Assembly (NCBI GenBank): GCA_019347795.1
Contig: JAHWKS010000260.1
Coordinates: forward strand, 1-7,238
Direction: 5' to 3'
From: Planctomycetota bacterium
GTDB lineage: Bacteria > Planctomycetota > Planctomycetia > Pirellulales > Pirellulaceae
Length of the DNA stretch: 7,238 bases
The notes beneath the pieces are model-generated. The model was given only the letters and a program-made list of their open reading frames with translations, searched no databases and was not told the origin of the DNA. Of the stretch, positions 1 through 5,255 are shown one piece after another; within the stretch, counting starts at the first letter, position 1, and the number at the start of each line of letters is the position of its first letter. The position numbers and the translations under genes were made by a program.

Positions 1-334
1 GGGTGATCTGGCTCCAGGTGTCGTGCGTGAACTTGAAGCTCCCCTTGGTGCTCTCGTAGTGCTGCGCCCGGAGGCTGTCAGTCACGACGACGAACGGCCG
101 CCCGTCCTCATCCTCATACTGGCCGCCGAGAAGAACCCCTCCCAGCTCGACGTTGGTGTTGGAAAGCGCATGGCTTTCCATGTCGCGCATGGCGTCGATA
201 TCGACGTACACGCGCAGCTCGCCTTCCTCGGGCGCGAACACCGGCGCCACGTGGTAGTGCTTGTTCTGGTCCGGCCGGCGATGCGTCTGCCGCTCCGCAT
301 GCTGCACGTCGCCGAACGAGATTTCAGGGTCCAT
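1..334 (-). CDS. JAB/JAMM (MPN) metalloprotease-like protein, second paralogue; C-terminus beyond window
   Basis: A minus-strand frame opens at ATG 334-332 and stays open to the window edge (111 codons visible). Residues about 40-111 match the N-terminal half of a JAB/JAMM domain: the strand RVYVDIDAM, the motif NVELGGVLLGG with E63 as the expected catalytic glutamate, then a strand-rich stretch ending FTHDTWSQIT. The complete JAB encoded at 1769-2305 has RELGGFLLGG and FTHETWSAM at nearly the same spacing (39 versus 37 residues from Glu to FTH), so the two are paralogues. The HxH-x7-S-xx-D zinc motif should lie beyond position 1 and cannot be seen, so activity is unproven. The start overlaps the E1 stop by 11 bp, which suggests translational coupling. 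The N-terminal 35 residues are polar, His-rich and not recognised. JAB enzymes of such cassettes cleave Ubl precursors or conjugates. Confidence 0.85.
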   Translation of the reverse strand, partial: MDPEISFGDVQHAERQTHRRPDQNKHYHVAPVFAPEEGELRVYVDIDAMRDMESHALSNTNVELGGVLLGGQYEDEDGRPFVVVTDSLRAQHYESTKGSFKFTHDTWSQIT

Positions 335-1487
335 TCTCACGGTCTCCCGCCAGCAGCACGACCTGCTCTTCTTGATCGGTCGTGACGCGGACGATGTCGT
401 ACGGCGGCACGCCGAGCTCCGCCAGCTTTCGCTCCGCCAGCGGCGAGTCTTCGTCGATCGTGTGCTCCAGCACGGGACGGGACAGCTTGCCGCACTTGGA
501 ACATTCCGCCTCGCGCATCCCGACCAGTTGCAGCGGCCGCATCACTTCCTGGCTGTGGCCGCACTCGGTGCAGTCGAGCGAGAGCACCAAGTCGCGATCG
601 AGCGAGAGCCGCAGGTTCGTCTGGTCGTTCAATTGCTTGTGCACCGCCGCAAACAAATCCTTCGCCGTGTGCTCGCGGGCGGAGAGCGGCGCTTCAATCG
701 GATCAGGATATGTCTCGTGACTAAGGCAGTCCTCCCGCCGCTGATAGTTTGTCTTGTAAAAATTGTTCGCCAGGCCGTTGTAGATCATCGCCTGTCCCGA
801 GGCGACCGGCATGCCGTGGATCAGCTTCAGGGCCTCCTGCGTTTGCAGGCCGGCGATCATCGAAGAAATGGTCGGCGCCGTGGGGACTTTGCCCGCCTGG
901 ATGTCTTCCTGCCGCAAGAGCGGGCAACTGTAGCGGAGATTGATCAGGTGATAGTCGTTCTCGGTCATCGCGCACTCGTAGCACGAGCCGTCGGGCGGGG
1001 CGAAGACCTTCACCACGCCGTTGATCTCCTGGATGCCGCCGTCGATCCAGGGCGTGGTCGCCTTCCAACACTGGCGATTGACCCACAGCCGGGCCTCGCG
1101 GTTGTCGAGACAGCCGATCACCACGTCCGCGTCCCGGAAGAGCCCCAGCCCCACGTCGGTAATGATGTTCGCCGACATAGCCTGGATCTTCATCGCCGGA
1201 TTGATGTCGGCCAGCGCCTGGGCCGCGGCCTCCGCCTTGGGCCGGCCGCAGTCCCGGGAGCGGAACAGCACCGAGCGGGTGAGGTTCGACTCCTCGATCT
1301 CATCGAAATCGACGATGGTGACCGTCCCCACGCCCAACAGTGCGAGGTTCTTGAGCACCTCGTTCCCCAAGGCGCCGGCCCCGACGACGATGATCTTCGC
1401 CGCCGCCAGCTTCTCCTGGTCCCACCAGGCGATCAGCCGAAAGCGGGCGTAACGGTCGTCGTCGTCAATGAAGAGGGGGTCGGGCAT
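324..1487 (-). CDS. E1-like ubiquitin-activating enzyme (ThiF/MoeB/UBA3 family) with C-terminal zinc-ribbon extension
   Basis: A 387-residue protein predicted to adenylate the Ubl C-terminus with ATP and take it as a Cys thioester. The start has a MoeB-like lead-in (RYARFRLIAWWDQEKL), then a Rossmann ATP site VVGAGALG (G36, G38, G41), ribose-binding D60, N68 and R71 of NLTR, K84 and D128 in GCLDN. CYEC at 169-172 is the usual first zinc pair; the second is probably C254/H257 rather than Cys-Cys. C188 in RYSCPLL sits where UBA3 carries its catalytic Cys and is followed by a UBA3-like helix (TISSMIAGLQTQEALKLI). Residues about 290-387 are additional to MoeB/ThiF and hold CTEC (306-309) and CSKC (329-332), a probable zinc ribbon, then a mixed tail. 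No Shine-Dalgarno precedes ATG 1487, so the start rests on the MoeB-like N-terminus. It is fourth in the cassette and overlaps the following JAB gene. Confidence 0.93.
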   Translation of the reverse strand: MPDPLFIDDDDRYARFRLIAWWDQEKLAAAKIIVVGAGALGNEVLKNLALLGVGTVTIVDFDEIEESNLTRSVLFRSRDCGRPKAEAAAQALADINPAMKIQAMSANIITDVGLGLFRDADVVIGCLDNREARLWVNRQCWKATTPWIDGGIQEINGVVKVFAPPDGSCYECAMTENDYHLINLRYSCPLLRQEDIQAGKVPTAPTISSMIAGLQTQEALKLIHGMPVASGQAMIYNGLANNFYKTNYQRREDCLSHETYPDPIEAPLSAREHTAKDLFAAVHKQLNDQTNLRLSLDRDLVLSLDCTECGHSQEVMRPLQLVGMREAECSKCGKLSRPVLEHTIDEDSPLAERKLAELGVPPYDIVRVTTDQEEQVVLLAGDRENGP

Positions 1488-1540
1488 GAGGGAGGTGGTG
1501 GCGAAGGGCTGGTAGATTTGAAATTCGACGGGAATTCAGC

Positions 1541-1576
1541 CGGAGTAGTGGAGTGATGCAGTGTTGGAGTAATGGG
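1541..1576. repeat. 8-bp tandem array (TGGAGTRN units), direct orientation, copy A1
   Basis: Four consecutive 8-bp units CGGAGTAG, TGGAGTGA, TGCAGTGT, TGGAGTAA, then a partial unit TGGG. It lies upstream of the E1 start (1487). The stretch before it (about 1514-1540) resembles the stretch before array A2, so A1 looks like a second left end of the same element. Confidence 0.8.
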
Positions 1577-1637
1577 GGAGGACGTTCATTTGGAACGTTT
1601 GCAGATACGAGATTTAATAGGAAGTCAGCAGGGGTGG

Positions 1638-1730
1638 TGGAGTGCTGGAGTAATGGAGTAATGGGTTTTCTTGTAATCCTGGAATCGCGACTCTTGTTCC
1701 TCCGCTTCCCCCATCACTCCATCACTCCAC
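1638..1730. repeat. Inverted pair of 8-bp arrays (A2 and A3) downstream of the complete JAB gene
   Basis: A2 (1638-1665) holds TGGAGTGC, TGGAGTAA, TGGAGTAA and TGGG. A3 (1708-1730) reads CCCCATCACTCCATCACTCC then AC, which is the same unit in inverse orientation. The arms are separated by about 42 bp and can fold into a long imperfect hairpin. A3 ends about 40 bp past the JAB stop on the minus strand. The gap 1488-1768 holds no gene that I can support; it contains only these arrays and unassigned sequence. Confidence 0.8.
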
Positions 1731-1768
1731 AGATTCTTAGTTTCGCCGCTCCTCCGATTCCTGGTCGC

Positions 1769-2305
1769 CTATTCTCCACCCGGCCTTCCCCAAACGCAAA
1801 TGAAGCCGCAATCTTCGATCTCTTGCCCGCGCCACTGAAAGAAGCCGAACTCCTGTCCGACCGGATCGACCACCATCGCCACCTGCCACGGCTCGCTAAA
1901 GTAGTTGCGGTGGATGAACTTGTCGTGGGCCGAGAGGAAGATGCCGAACTTAGGATGCGTGTGATGCCAGCCCACGACGCTGTCCTTTGGGAACCGCCGG
2001 TCCCGCTCGCGGTGCATGGCCGACCACGTCTCGTGCGTGAAGGTAAGCGAGCCCGCCTGCGACCGGGCATCGACCGCCGGCAGGAAGTGCCGAATCTCGA
2101 TGTAGGGCCGCTGGTCCTCGAACACGCCCCCCAGCAGGAATCCGCCCAGCTCCCGCGTCAGGTCTTCCTCGGAGTAATCGAGGATCTCCTCCAGCACCGA
2201 CTCGTAGAGAAAGATCGGCCAGGCGTCGTCGTGAACGGCGCCGATCACCTTCCCTTGCGAACGGTCCTGCCTCGCCGGCGCGGGTTTGGGAATCGGCTGA
2301 AGCAT
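1769..2305 (-). CDS. JAB/JAMM isopeptidase (deubiquitinase-like), complete
   Basis: A 178-residue single-domain JAMM protease carrying every catalytic element: E52 in RELGGFLLGG, then VGWHHTHP with H115 and H117 as zinc ligands, exactly seven residues to S125, and D128 (HxH-x7-S-xx-D). This is the Rpn11/AMSH/Cap3-type zinc isopeptidase signature. In bacterial Ubl cassettes such enzymes trim the Ubl precursor or remove Ubl from targets; which applies here is inference. The first 25 residues are Pro/Arg/Gln-rich and probably disordered. ATG 2305 has no clear Shine-Dalgarno, and a GTG about 19 codons in is an alternative start. The gene lies third in the cassette, with a 241-bp repeat-bearing gap on its 5' side and a 281-bp repeat-bearing gap on its 3' side. 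It is paralogous to the partial JAB at the left edge. Confidence 0.92.
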   Translation of the reverse strand: MLQPIPKPAPARQDRSQGKVIGAVHDDAWPIFLYESVLEEILDYSEEDLTRELGGFLLGGVFEDQRPYIEIRHFLPAVDARSQAGSLTFTHETWSAMHRERDRRFPKDSVVGWHHTHPKFGIFLSAHDKFIHRNYFSEPWQVAMVVDPVGQEFGFFQWRGQEIEDCGFICVWGRPGGE

Positions 2306-2364
2306 GGGACGAAGCGGCGTGGGAACGGAGAACCGAACTCGCTTACAAGACGGGGACGGGGTGG

Positions 2365-2516
2365 TGGAGTGATGGAGTATTGGAGTAATGGGAAGAGTGA
2401 AGCGCCGAGCAATTCCGTCGATTCCGGATTCTCATCCCTCGCCTCCAGGAATCCCTTCCTCCAAGTTTCCGCATTTGCCACCCATCACTCCACTACTCCA
2501 CTATTCCATCACTCCA
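2365..2516. repeat. Inverted pair of 8-bp arrays (A4 and A5) downstream of the E2 gene
   Basis: A4 (2365-2391) is TGGAGTGA, TGGAGTAT, TGGAGTAA, TGGG. A5 (2481-2516) is CCCA followed by TCACTCCA, CTACTCCA, CTATTCCA and TCACTCCA-type units, the inverse complement. The middle of about 90 bp differs from that of the A2-A3 element. A5 ends about 30 bp past the E2 stop. The gap 2306-2546 holds no supportable gene. Confidence 0.8.
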
Positions 2517-2546
2517 AACTTGGCTCCTCGCTCCTCAGATTCCAAG

Positions 2547-3212
2547 TTACTCGATAAACATGATGTCCGAGTCGCCGCCGTCGAGGACTTCGGCGTCAAT
2601 GATCTGGCCGGTGTCGATGAACACGACCTCCGCGGCCCGCGCCGGGCGCTGGCTCGCGGGAAGCGGCGGCGAGGTCTCGTCGCGAGCTTCGCGGCGCGGC
2701 GGCGATACGGGCGCGGCATTGGCCAGCTTGTCGCGCAGCGGCCGGCGGTCCAGCGGGAAGCGGAAGTCGGTCTGCGTCTTGGCCCACAGCGCGGCTTCGC
2801 GGTTGTACGGGCTCTCGACGTCGTAATTCTGGTAACGGATCATGTCCCAGAGCATCACGCACAGCTCGTCGAGGTTCAGGCTGGGAACCCAGTGCGTGCC
2901 GTAGCCGCCCAGGCACACGACGCCGCCGCCGGAGATGTTGGGATGGAAGATCGGCGACTTCCATTGCAGCTCCGGCATCATCCGCGGGTACGAGGCGCCG
3001 AGCTTAATGCTCACCTCGTGCAGATCGCGAGTGTGAATGCGGTTGCTCCCTGACGGGCGATAGGCGCCCTTCCCATGGAAGCGGATCAGGTACGCCTCGG
3101 CCGGTTCTCCCAGCGGCGTGAAGTCGAGAATGGTGCTCTCCGCGTGAAGTTTCTCCAGCGCGTTGCGATCGGTCCGCAGGCGGCGGGTGCGCGGCGATTC
3201 GCGTCGAACCAT
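2547..3212 (-). CDS. E2-like ubiquitin-conjugating enzyme (UBC fold) with C-terminal extension
   Basis: A 221-residue protein with an unusually eukaryote-like UBC core. In order: beta strands (EAYLIRFHGKGAYR), YPRMMPEL (76-82), the HPN motif (H90-P91-N92), the active-site Cys C100 in VVCLGG eight residues after Asn, W108-V-P, the helix LNLDELCVMLWDMIRYQNYD, and SPYNREAALW, matching the DPLNxxAA region of eukaryotic E2s. HPN and Cys together indicate an enzyme that accepts a Ubl thioester from the E1. Residues about 150-221 are an extension: a Pro/Arg-rich linker (165-193) followed by a hydrophobic and acidic end (AAEVVFIDTGQIIDAEVL, then DIMFIE). ATG 3212 is chosen over an in-frame ATG at 3260 because a strong GGAGGAA site sits six bases before it and the extra residues would run into palindromic repeat DNA. 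It is the second gene of the cassette. Confidence 0.93.
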   Translation of the reverse strand: MVRRESPRTRRLRTDRNALEKLHAESTILDFTPLGEPAEAYLIRFHGKGAYRPSGSNRIHTRDLHEVSIKLGASYPRMMPELQWKSPIFHPNISGGGVVCLGGYGTHWVPSLNLDELCVMLWDMIRYQNYDVESPYNREAALWAKTQTDFRFPLDRRPLRDKLANAAPVSPPRREARDETSPPLPASQRPARAAEVVFIDTGQIIDAEVLDGGDSDIMFIE

Positions 3213-3218
3213 GACGTG

Positions 3219-3225
3219 TTCCTCC
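3219..3225 (-). promoter_or_regulatory. Strong Shine-Dalgarno site of the E2 gene
   Basis: On the minus strand GGAGGAA precedes ATG 3212 by six bases. It fixes the E2 start and is the only clear Shine-Dalgarno sequence in the cassette. The Ubl, E1 and complete JAB genes show at best weak purine runs. Confidence 0.75.
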
Positions 3226-3230
3226 GTAGT

Positions 3231-3313
3231 GCAGGCGGCCCGCCTGCAAAAGTCCAGCAAAACAGGCGAGCCGCCTGTTCTACGATCGAGGCGAAACAGG
3301 CAAGCCGACTGTC
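3231..3313. repeat. Cluster of three REP-like palindromes between the Ubl and E2 genes
   Basis: Three related short palindromes lie in this gap. The first, 3231-3247, has perfect 8-bp arms GCAGGCGG/CCGCCTGC around one base. The second, 3261-3279, has perfect 8-bp arms AACAGGCG/CGCCTGTT around AGC. The third, 3295-3313, is a decayed copy of the second (AACAGGCAAGCCGACTGTC). All share an ACAGGCNNGCCGNCTGT-like core. They begin immediately after the Ubl stop and end just before the E2 Shine-Dalgarno. They can form hairpins in RNA and may stabilise mRNA, terminate weakly, or be passive REP/MITE-type elements. Confidence 0.75.
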
Positions 3314-3314
3314 T

Positions 3315-3602
3315 TTACGCGCCCGCGACGATCTCGGGATAGACGATGAGGTGATCTCCGTCGCGGACGGTGGCCTCCACCAGGGTCTGGTCCTCGCGGA
3401 GCCGCTTGCCCCCTTCCTTATGGTCGAGGCTGTAGCTCATCGGCTGGCCGTCGGGCCCCATCACCGGGAGGTTCATCTTGGTGATGATGTTGGGCAAAAT
3501 CCGCTTGACGGAGACGCTGTCGGCGATCACCGCCTCGACGCTCTTGGCGCCGGTCTGATCCAGGAAGGTGACCCGCGTCCCTCGACGTTCTTGCTCTGCC
3601 AT
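3315..3602 (-). CDS. Ubiquitin-like beta-grasp protein (Ubl) of the conjugation cassette
   Basis: A 95-residue protein at the head of the cassette. It shows a beta-grasp pattern: strand TRVTFLDQTG (9-18), second strand SVEAVIADS, helix VKRILPNIITKMNL (32-45), a loop with PDGQPMSYSLDH, then KRLREDQTLVEATVRDGDHLIVYP, which resembles the end of ubiquitin and YukD (xL-xx-xxVxDGDxLxV). Identity rests on fold pattern and on the adjoining E2, JAB and E1 genes, since Ubls have little sequence signature. After the last strand the tail is only EIVAGA: there is no Gly-Gly, and the penultimate residue is a single Gly (G94) before Ala95. It would be the protein adenylated by the E1 and conjugated through the E2, either as encoded or after removal of Ala95. 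ATG 3602 is the natural start although its Shine-Dalgarno (GGGAAA) is weak. An alternative is a YukD-like protein without conjugation, unlikely in this context. Confidence 0.85.
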   Translation of the reverse strand: MAEQERRGTRVTFLDQTGAKSVEAVIADSVSVKRILPNIITKMNLPVMGPDGQPMSYSLDHKEGGKRLREDQTLVEATVRDGDHLIVYPEIVAGA

Positions 3603-3709
3603 CGCGTGTTTCCCGAAAAAAAGATGGGGGGGCGAAATAACCGCTGGGGCGCACGCCGCGCGAAAGGTCGGCCGCGCGCCCTCATTCGGTATTCGCTGGA
3701 AACCGGTTT

Positions 3710-3738
3710 ATCTTAGCCGAATTCACGGACGAGTCCAA
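3710..3738 (-). promoter_or_regulatory. Candidate promoter of the Ubl cassette
   Basis: On the minus strand TTGGAC (3738-3733), a 17-base spacer, and TAAGAT (3715-3710) give a sigma70-like arrangement about 108 bases before the Ubl ATG. The hexamers match consensus only partly, so this is a suggestion. It lies in the divergent intergenic region where the cassette promoter is expected. Confidence 0.35.
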
Positions 3739-3777
3739 TGAAACGGCGACCGGACCCCAACGAAACGACGACAACCG

Positions 3778-3806
3778 TTGCATCGTCCGAACTCACGCGG
3801 CACAAT
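3778..3806 (+). promoter_or_regulatory. Candidate promoter of the DUF1501 gene
   Basis: TTGCAT (3778-3783), a 17-base spacer, and CACAAT (3801-3806) lie about 45 bases before the ATG at 3851. The match to TTGACA/TATAAT is partial, and spacing and position are the main support. Confidence 0.3.
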
Positions 3807-3850
3807 GAGTTTTCGACGTTTTCCACGGATTCTCAAGCCGGGCCGAGCTG

Positions 3851-5230
3851 ATGATGAAGCCGCACCTCCGCTCTTCCCCCATCGACCGCCGCTCCGCGCT
3901 CAAAGTGGGCGGGGCGGGACTCTTCGGACTCACGATGCCGCGGCTCTTGCAGGCAGCGGGTAAAACATCCATCGCGCCGCGGGCCAAGTCGGTCATCTTT
4001 CTCTTCCAGTGGGGCGGGCCGAGCCACATTGACATGTTCGACCGTAAGCCGGACGCCCCCGACGGCGTGCGGAGCCCGCTGGGCGAGATCGACACTACGC
4101 TCCCCGGCCTCAAAATCTGCGAGCAGTTGCCGGAAACGGCCAAGCGGATGAACAAGGTCACGCTGATCCGCACCGTGACCCACACGATGAAGAACCACAA
4201 CTCGGCCGGCTATTACGCCCTCACCGGATGCGCGCCGCCGTCGGACGACCAGCGGCTCCGCGATTCGCCGGAGTTGTTTCCCGCATACGGCTCGGTGGTC
4301 GATCACCTGGCGCCGAATGCTGCGGGGATGCCGACCTTCGTCTCATATCCGCACGTGATTCGCGACGGCTCGATCACGCCCGGTCAGCACGCTAGCTTTC
4401 TTGGCAAGCGCCACGACCCGCTCTTCTTCCGCGAGGATCCCAACTCCGCGGACTTCCGCCTCCCGGAGCTGAGCCTGCCGGCGGGACTGTCGCTCGATCG
4501 GCTGCACTCGCGGCGAGCGATGCAGGAGGTAATCGACCGCCAATCGCGGCTCTTGGACTACTCGGCCGAAGCGGCGGGCTTCGATGACTACTACCAACGC
4601 GCCATCGGCATGCTCACCAGCGACCAGGTGCGGAAGGCGTTCGATCTCTCGTCCGAGCCGCCGGAAGTCCGGGAACGCTACGGCCGGACCACGTACGGCC
4701 AGAGCTGCCTCTTGGCGCGGCGGCTGGTTGAGTCGGGGGTGAAGTTCGTCACCGCGTACTTCTCCAACACGATCGGCGGACGCAGCAAGACCGACGGCGG
4801 CTGGGACACCCACGGCTTCGACGACACGCGGATGTTCCCGATCGTCAAGGCCTATCATCTTCCCATCACCGACCACACTCTTCCCGTGTTGCTTGATGAC
4901 TTGGAGGAGCGCGGCCTCTTGGACGAGACGCTCGTGATCTGGATGGGCGAGTTCGGCCGAACGCCGAAGATCAACAAGAACGAGAGCCGCGATCATTGGC
5001 CGCAATGCTACACGGCGCTCCTGGCCGGCGGCGGCGTAAAGCGAGGGTTCATCTACGGCTCGTCTGACGCGCAGGGAATGTATCCCGACGAGCATCCGGT
5101 GCGGCCGGACGACCTCTCAGCGACGATGTACCACCTCTTGGGCATCGAACCGCAAACGGAAGTCTACGACCGCAACAACCGCCCGCTGGTGATCTCCCAA
5201 GGCGAGCCGATCTGGGACGTGATGGCGTAA
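3851..5230 (+). CDS. DUF1501 family protein, Tat-exported, alkaline-phosphatase-superfamily fold
   Basis: A 459-residue protein of the DUF1501 (sulfatase/phosphatase-like) family common in planctomycetes. The N-terminus carries a twin-arginine signal: DRRSALKVGGAGLFGL with R13-R14 and a hydrophobic stretch to about residue 36, so export across the cytoplasmic membrane is expected. Family landmarks in order are QWGGPSHIDMFDRKP (53-67), TVTHTMKNHNSAGYYALTG (108-126), GGWDTHGFD (316-324), VIWMGEFGRTP (362-372), RDHWPQCYTALLAGGG (380-395), and RPDDLSATMYHLLGIEP near the end. The conserved Asp and His residues in WDTH and DHW fit metal ligands of the alkaline phosphatase superfamily, but the substrate is unknown. 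Length is typical of the family. ATG 3851 or the adjacent 3854 places the Tat motif correctly. It diverges from the Ubl cassette. The DUF1549/DUF1553 cytochrome-like partner that often accompanies this family is not next to it here. Confidence 0.9.
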   Translation: MMKPHLRSSPIDRRSALKVGGAGLFGLTMPRLLQAAGKTSIAPRAKSVIFLFQWGGPSHIDMFDRKPDAPDGVRSPLGEIDTTLPGLKICEQLPETAKRMNKVTLIRTVTHTMKNHNSAGYYALTGCAPPSDDQRLRDSPELFPAYGSVVDHLAPNAAGMPTFVSYPHVIRDGSITPGQHASFLGKRHDPLFFREDPNSADFRLPELSLPAGLSLDRLHSRRAMQEVIDRQSRLLDYSAEAAGFDDYYQRAIGMLTSDQVRKAFDLSSEPPEVRERYGRTTYGQSCLLARRLVESGVKFVTAYFSNTIGGRSKTDGGWDTHGFDDTRMFPIVKAYHLPITDHTLPVLLDDLEERGLLDETLVIWMGEFGRTPKINKNESRDHWPQCYTALLAGGGVKRGFIYGSSDAQGMYPDEHPVRPDDLSATMYHLLGIEPQTEVYDRNNRPLVISQGEPIWDVMA

Positions 5231-5255
5231 CGCAGGCGCCCTCGACTCCTAGGAC

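Noticed and set aside
1541..2516. CRISPR array suggested by repeated TGGAGTRN units
   Set aside because: The units are 8 bp and contiguous with no spacers, and the arrays occur in both orientations.
261..2557. Long plus-strand open frames (261-1556 and 1553-2557) opposite the E1 and JAB genes
   Set aside because: They are antisense shadows at high GC. The minus-strand frames carry clear E1 and JAMM motifs, whereas the plus translations are Arg/Val/Leu-rich, and the second also translates the 8-bp arrays into HHS-type low complexity.
3213..3260. N-terminal extension of the E2 to an ATG at 3260
   Set aside because: The extension translates the perfect palindrome at 3231-3247, and a strong Shine-Dalgarno points to ATG 3212.
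3075..3716. Plus-strand open frame across the Ubl gene and 5' part of the E2 gene
   Set aside because: It is antisense to two well-supported genes and crosses their palindromic gap. It shows no recognisable domain.
4343..5095. 250-codon minus-strand frame inside the DUF1501 gene
   Set aside because: It is antisense to a gene with strong family motifs, and its composition is typical of a GC-rich shadow frame.
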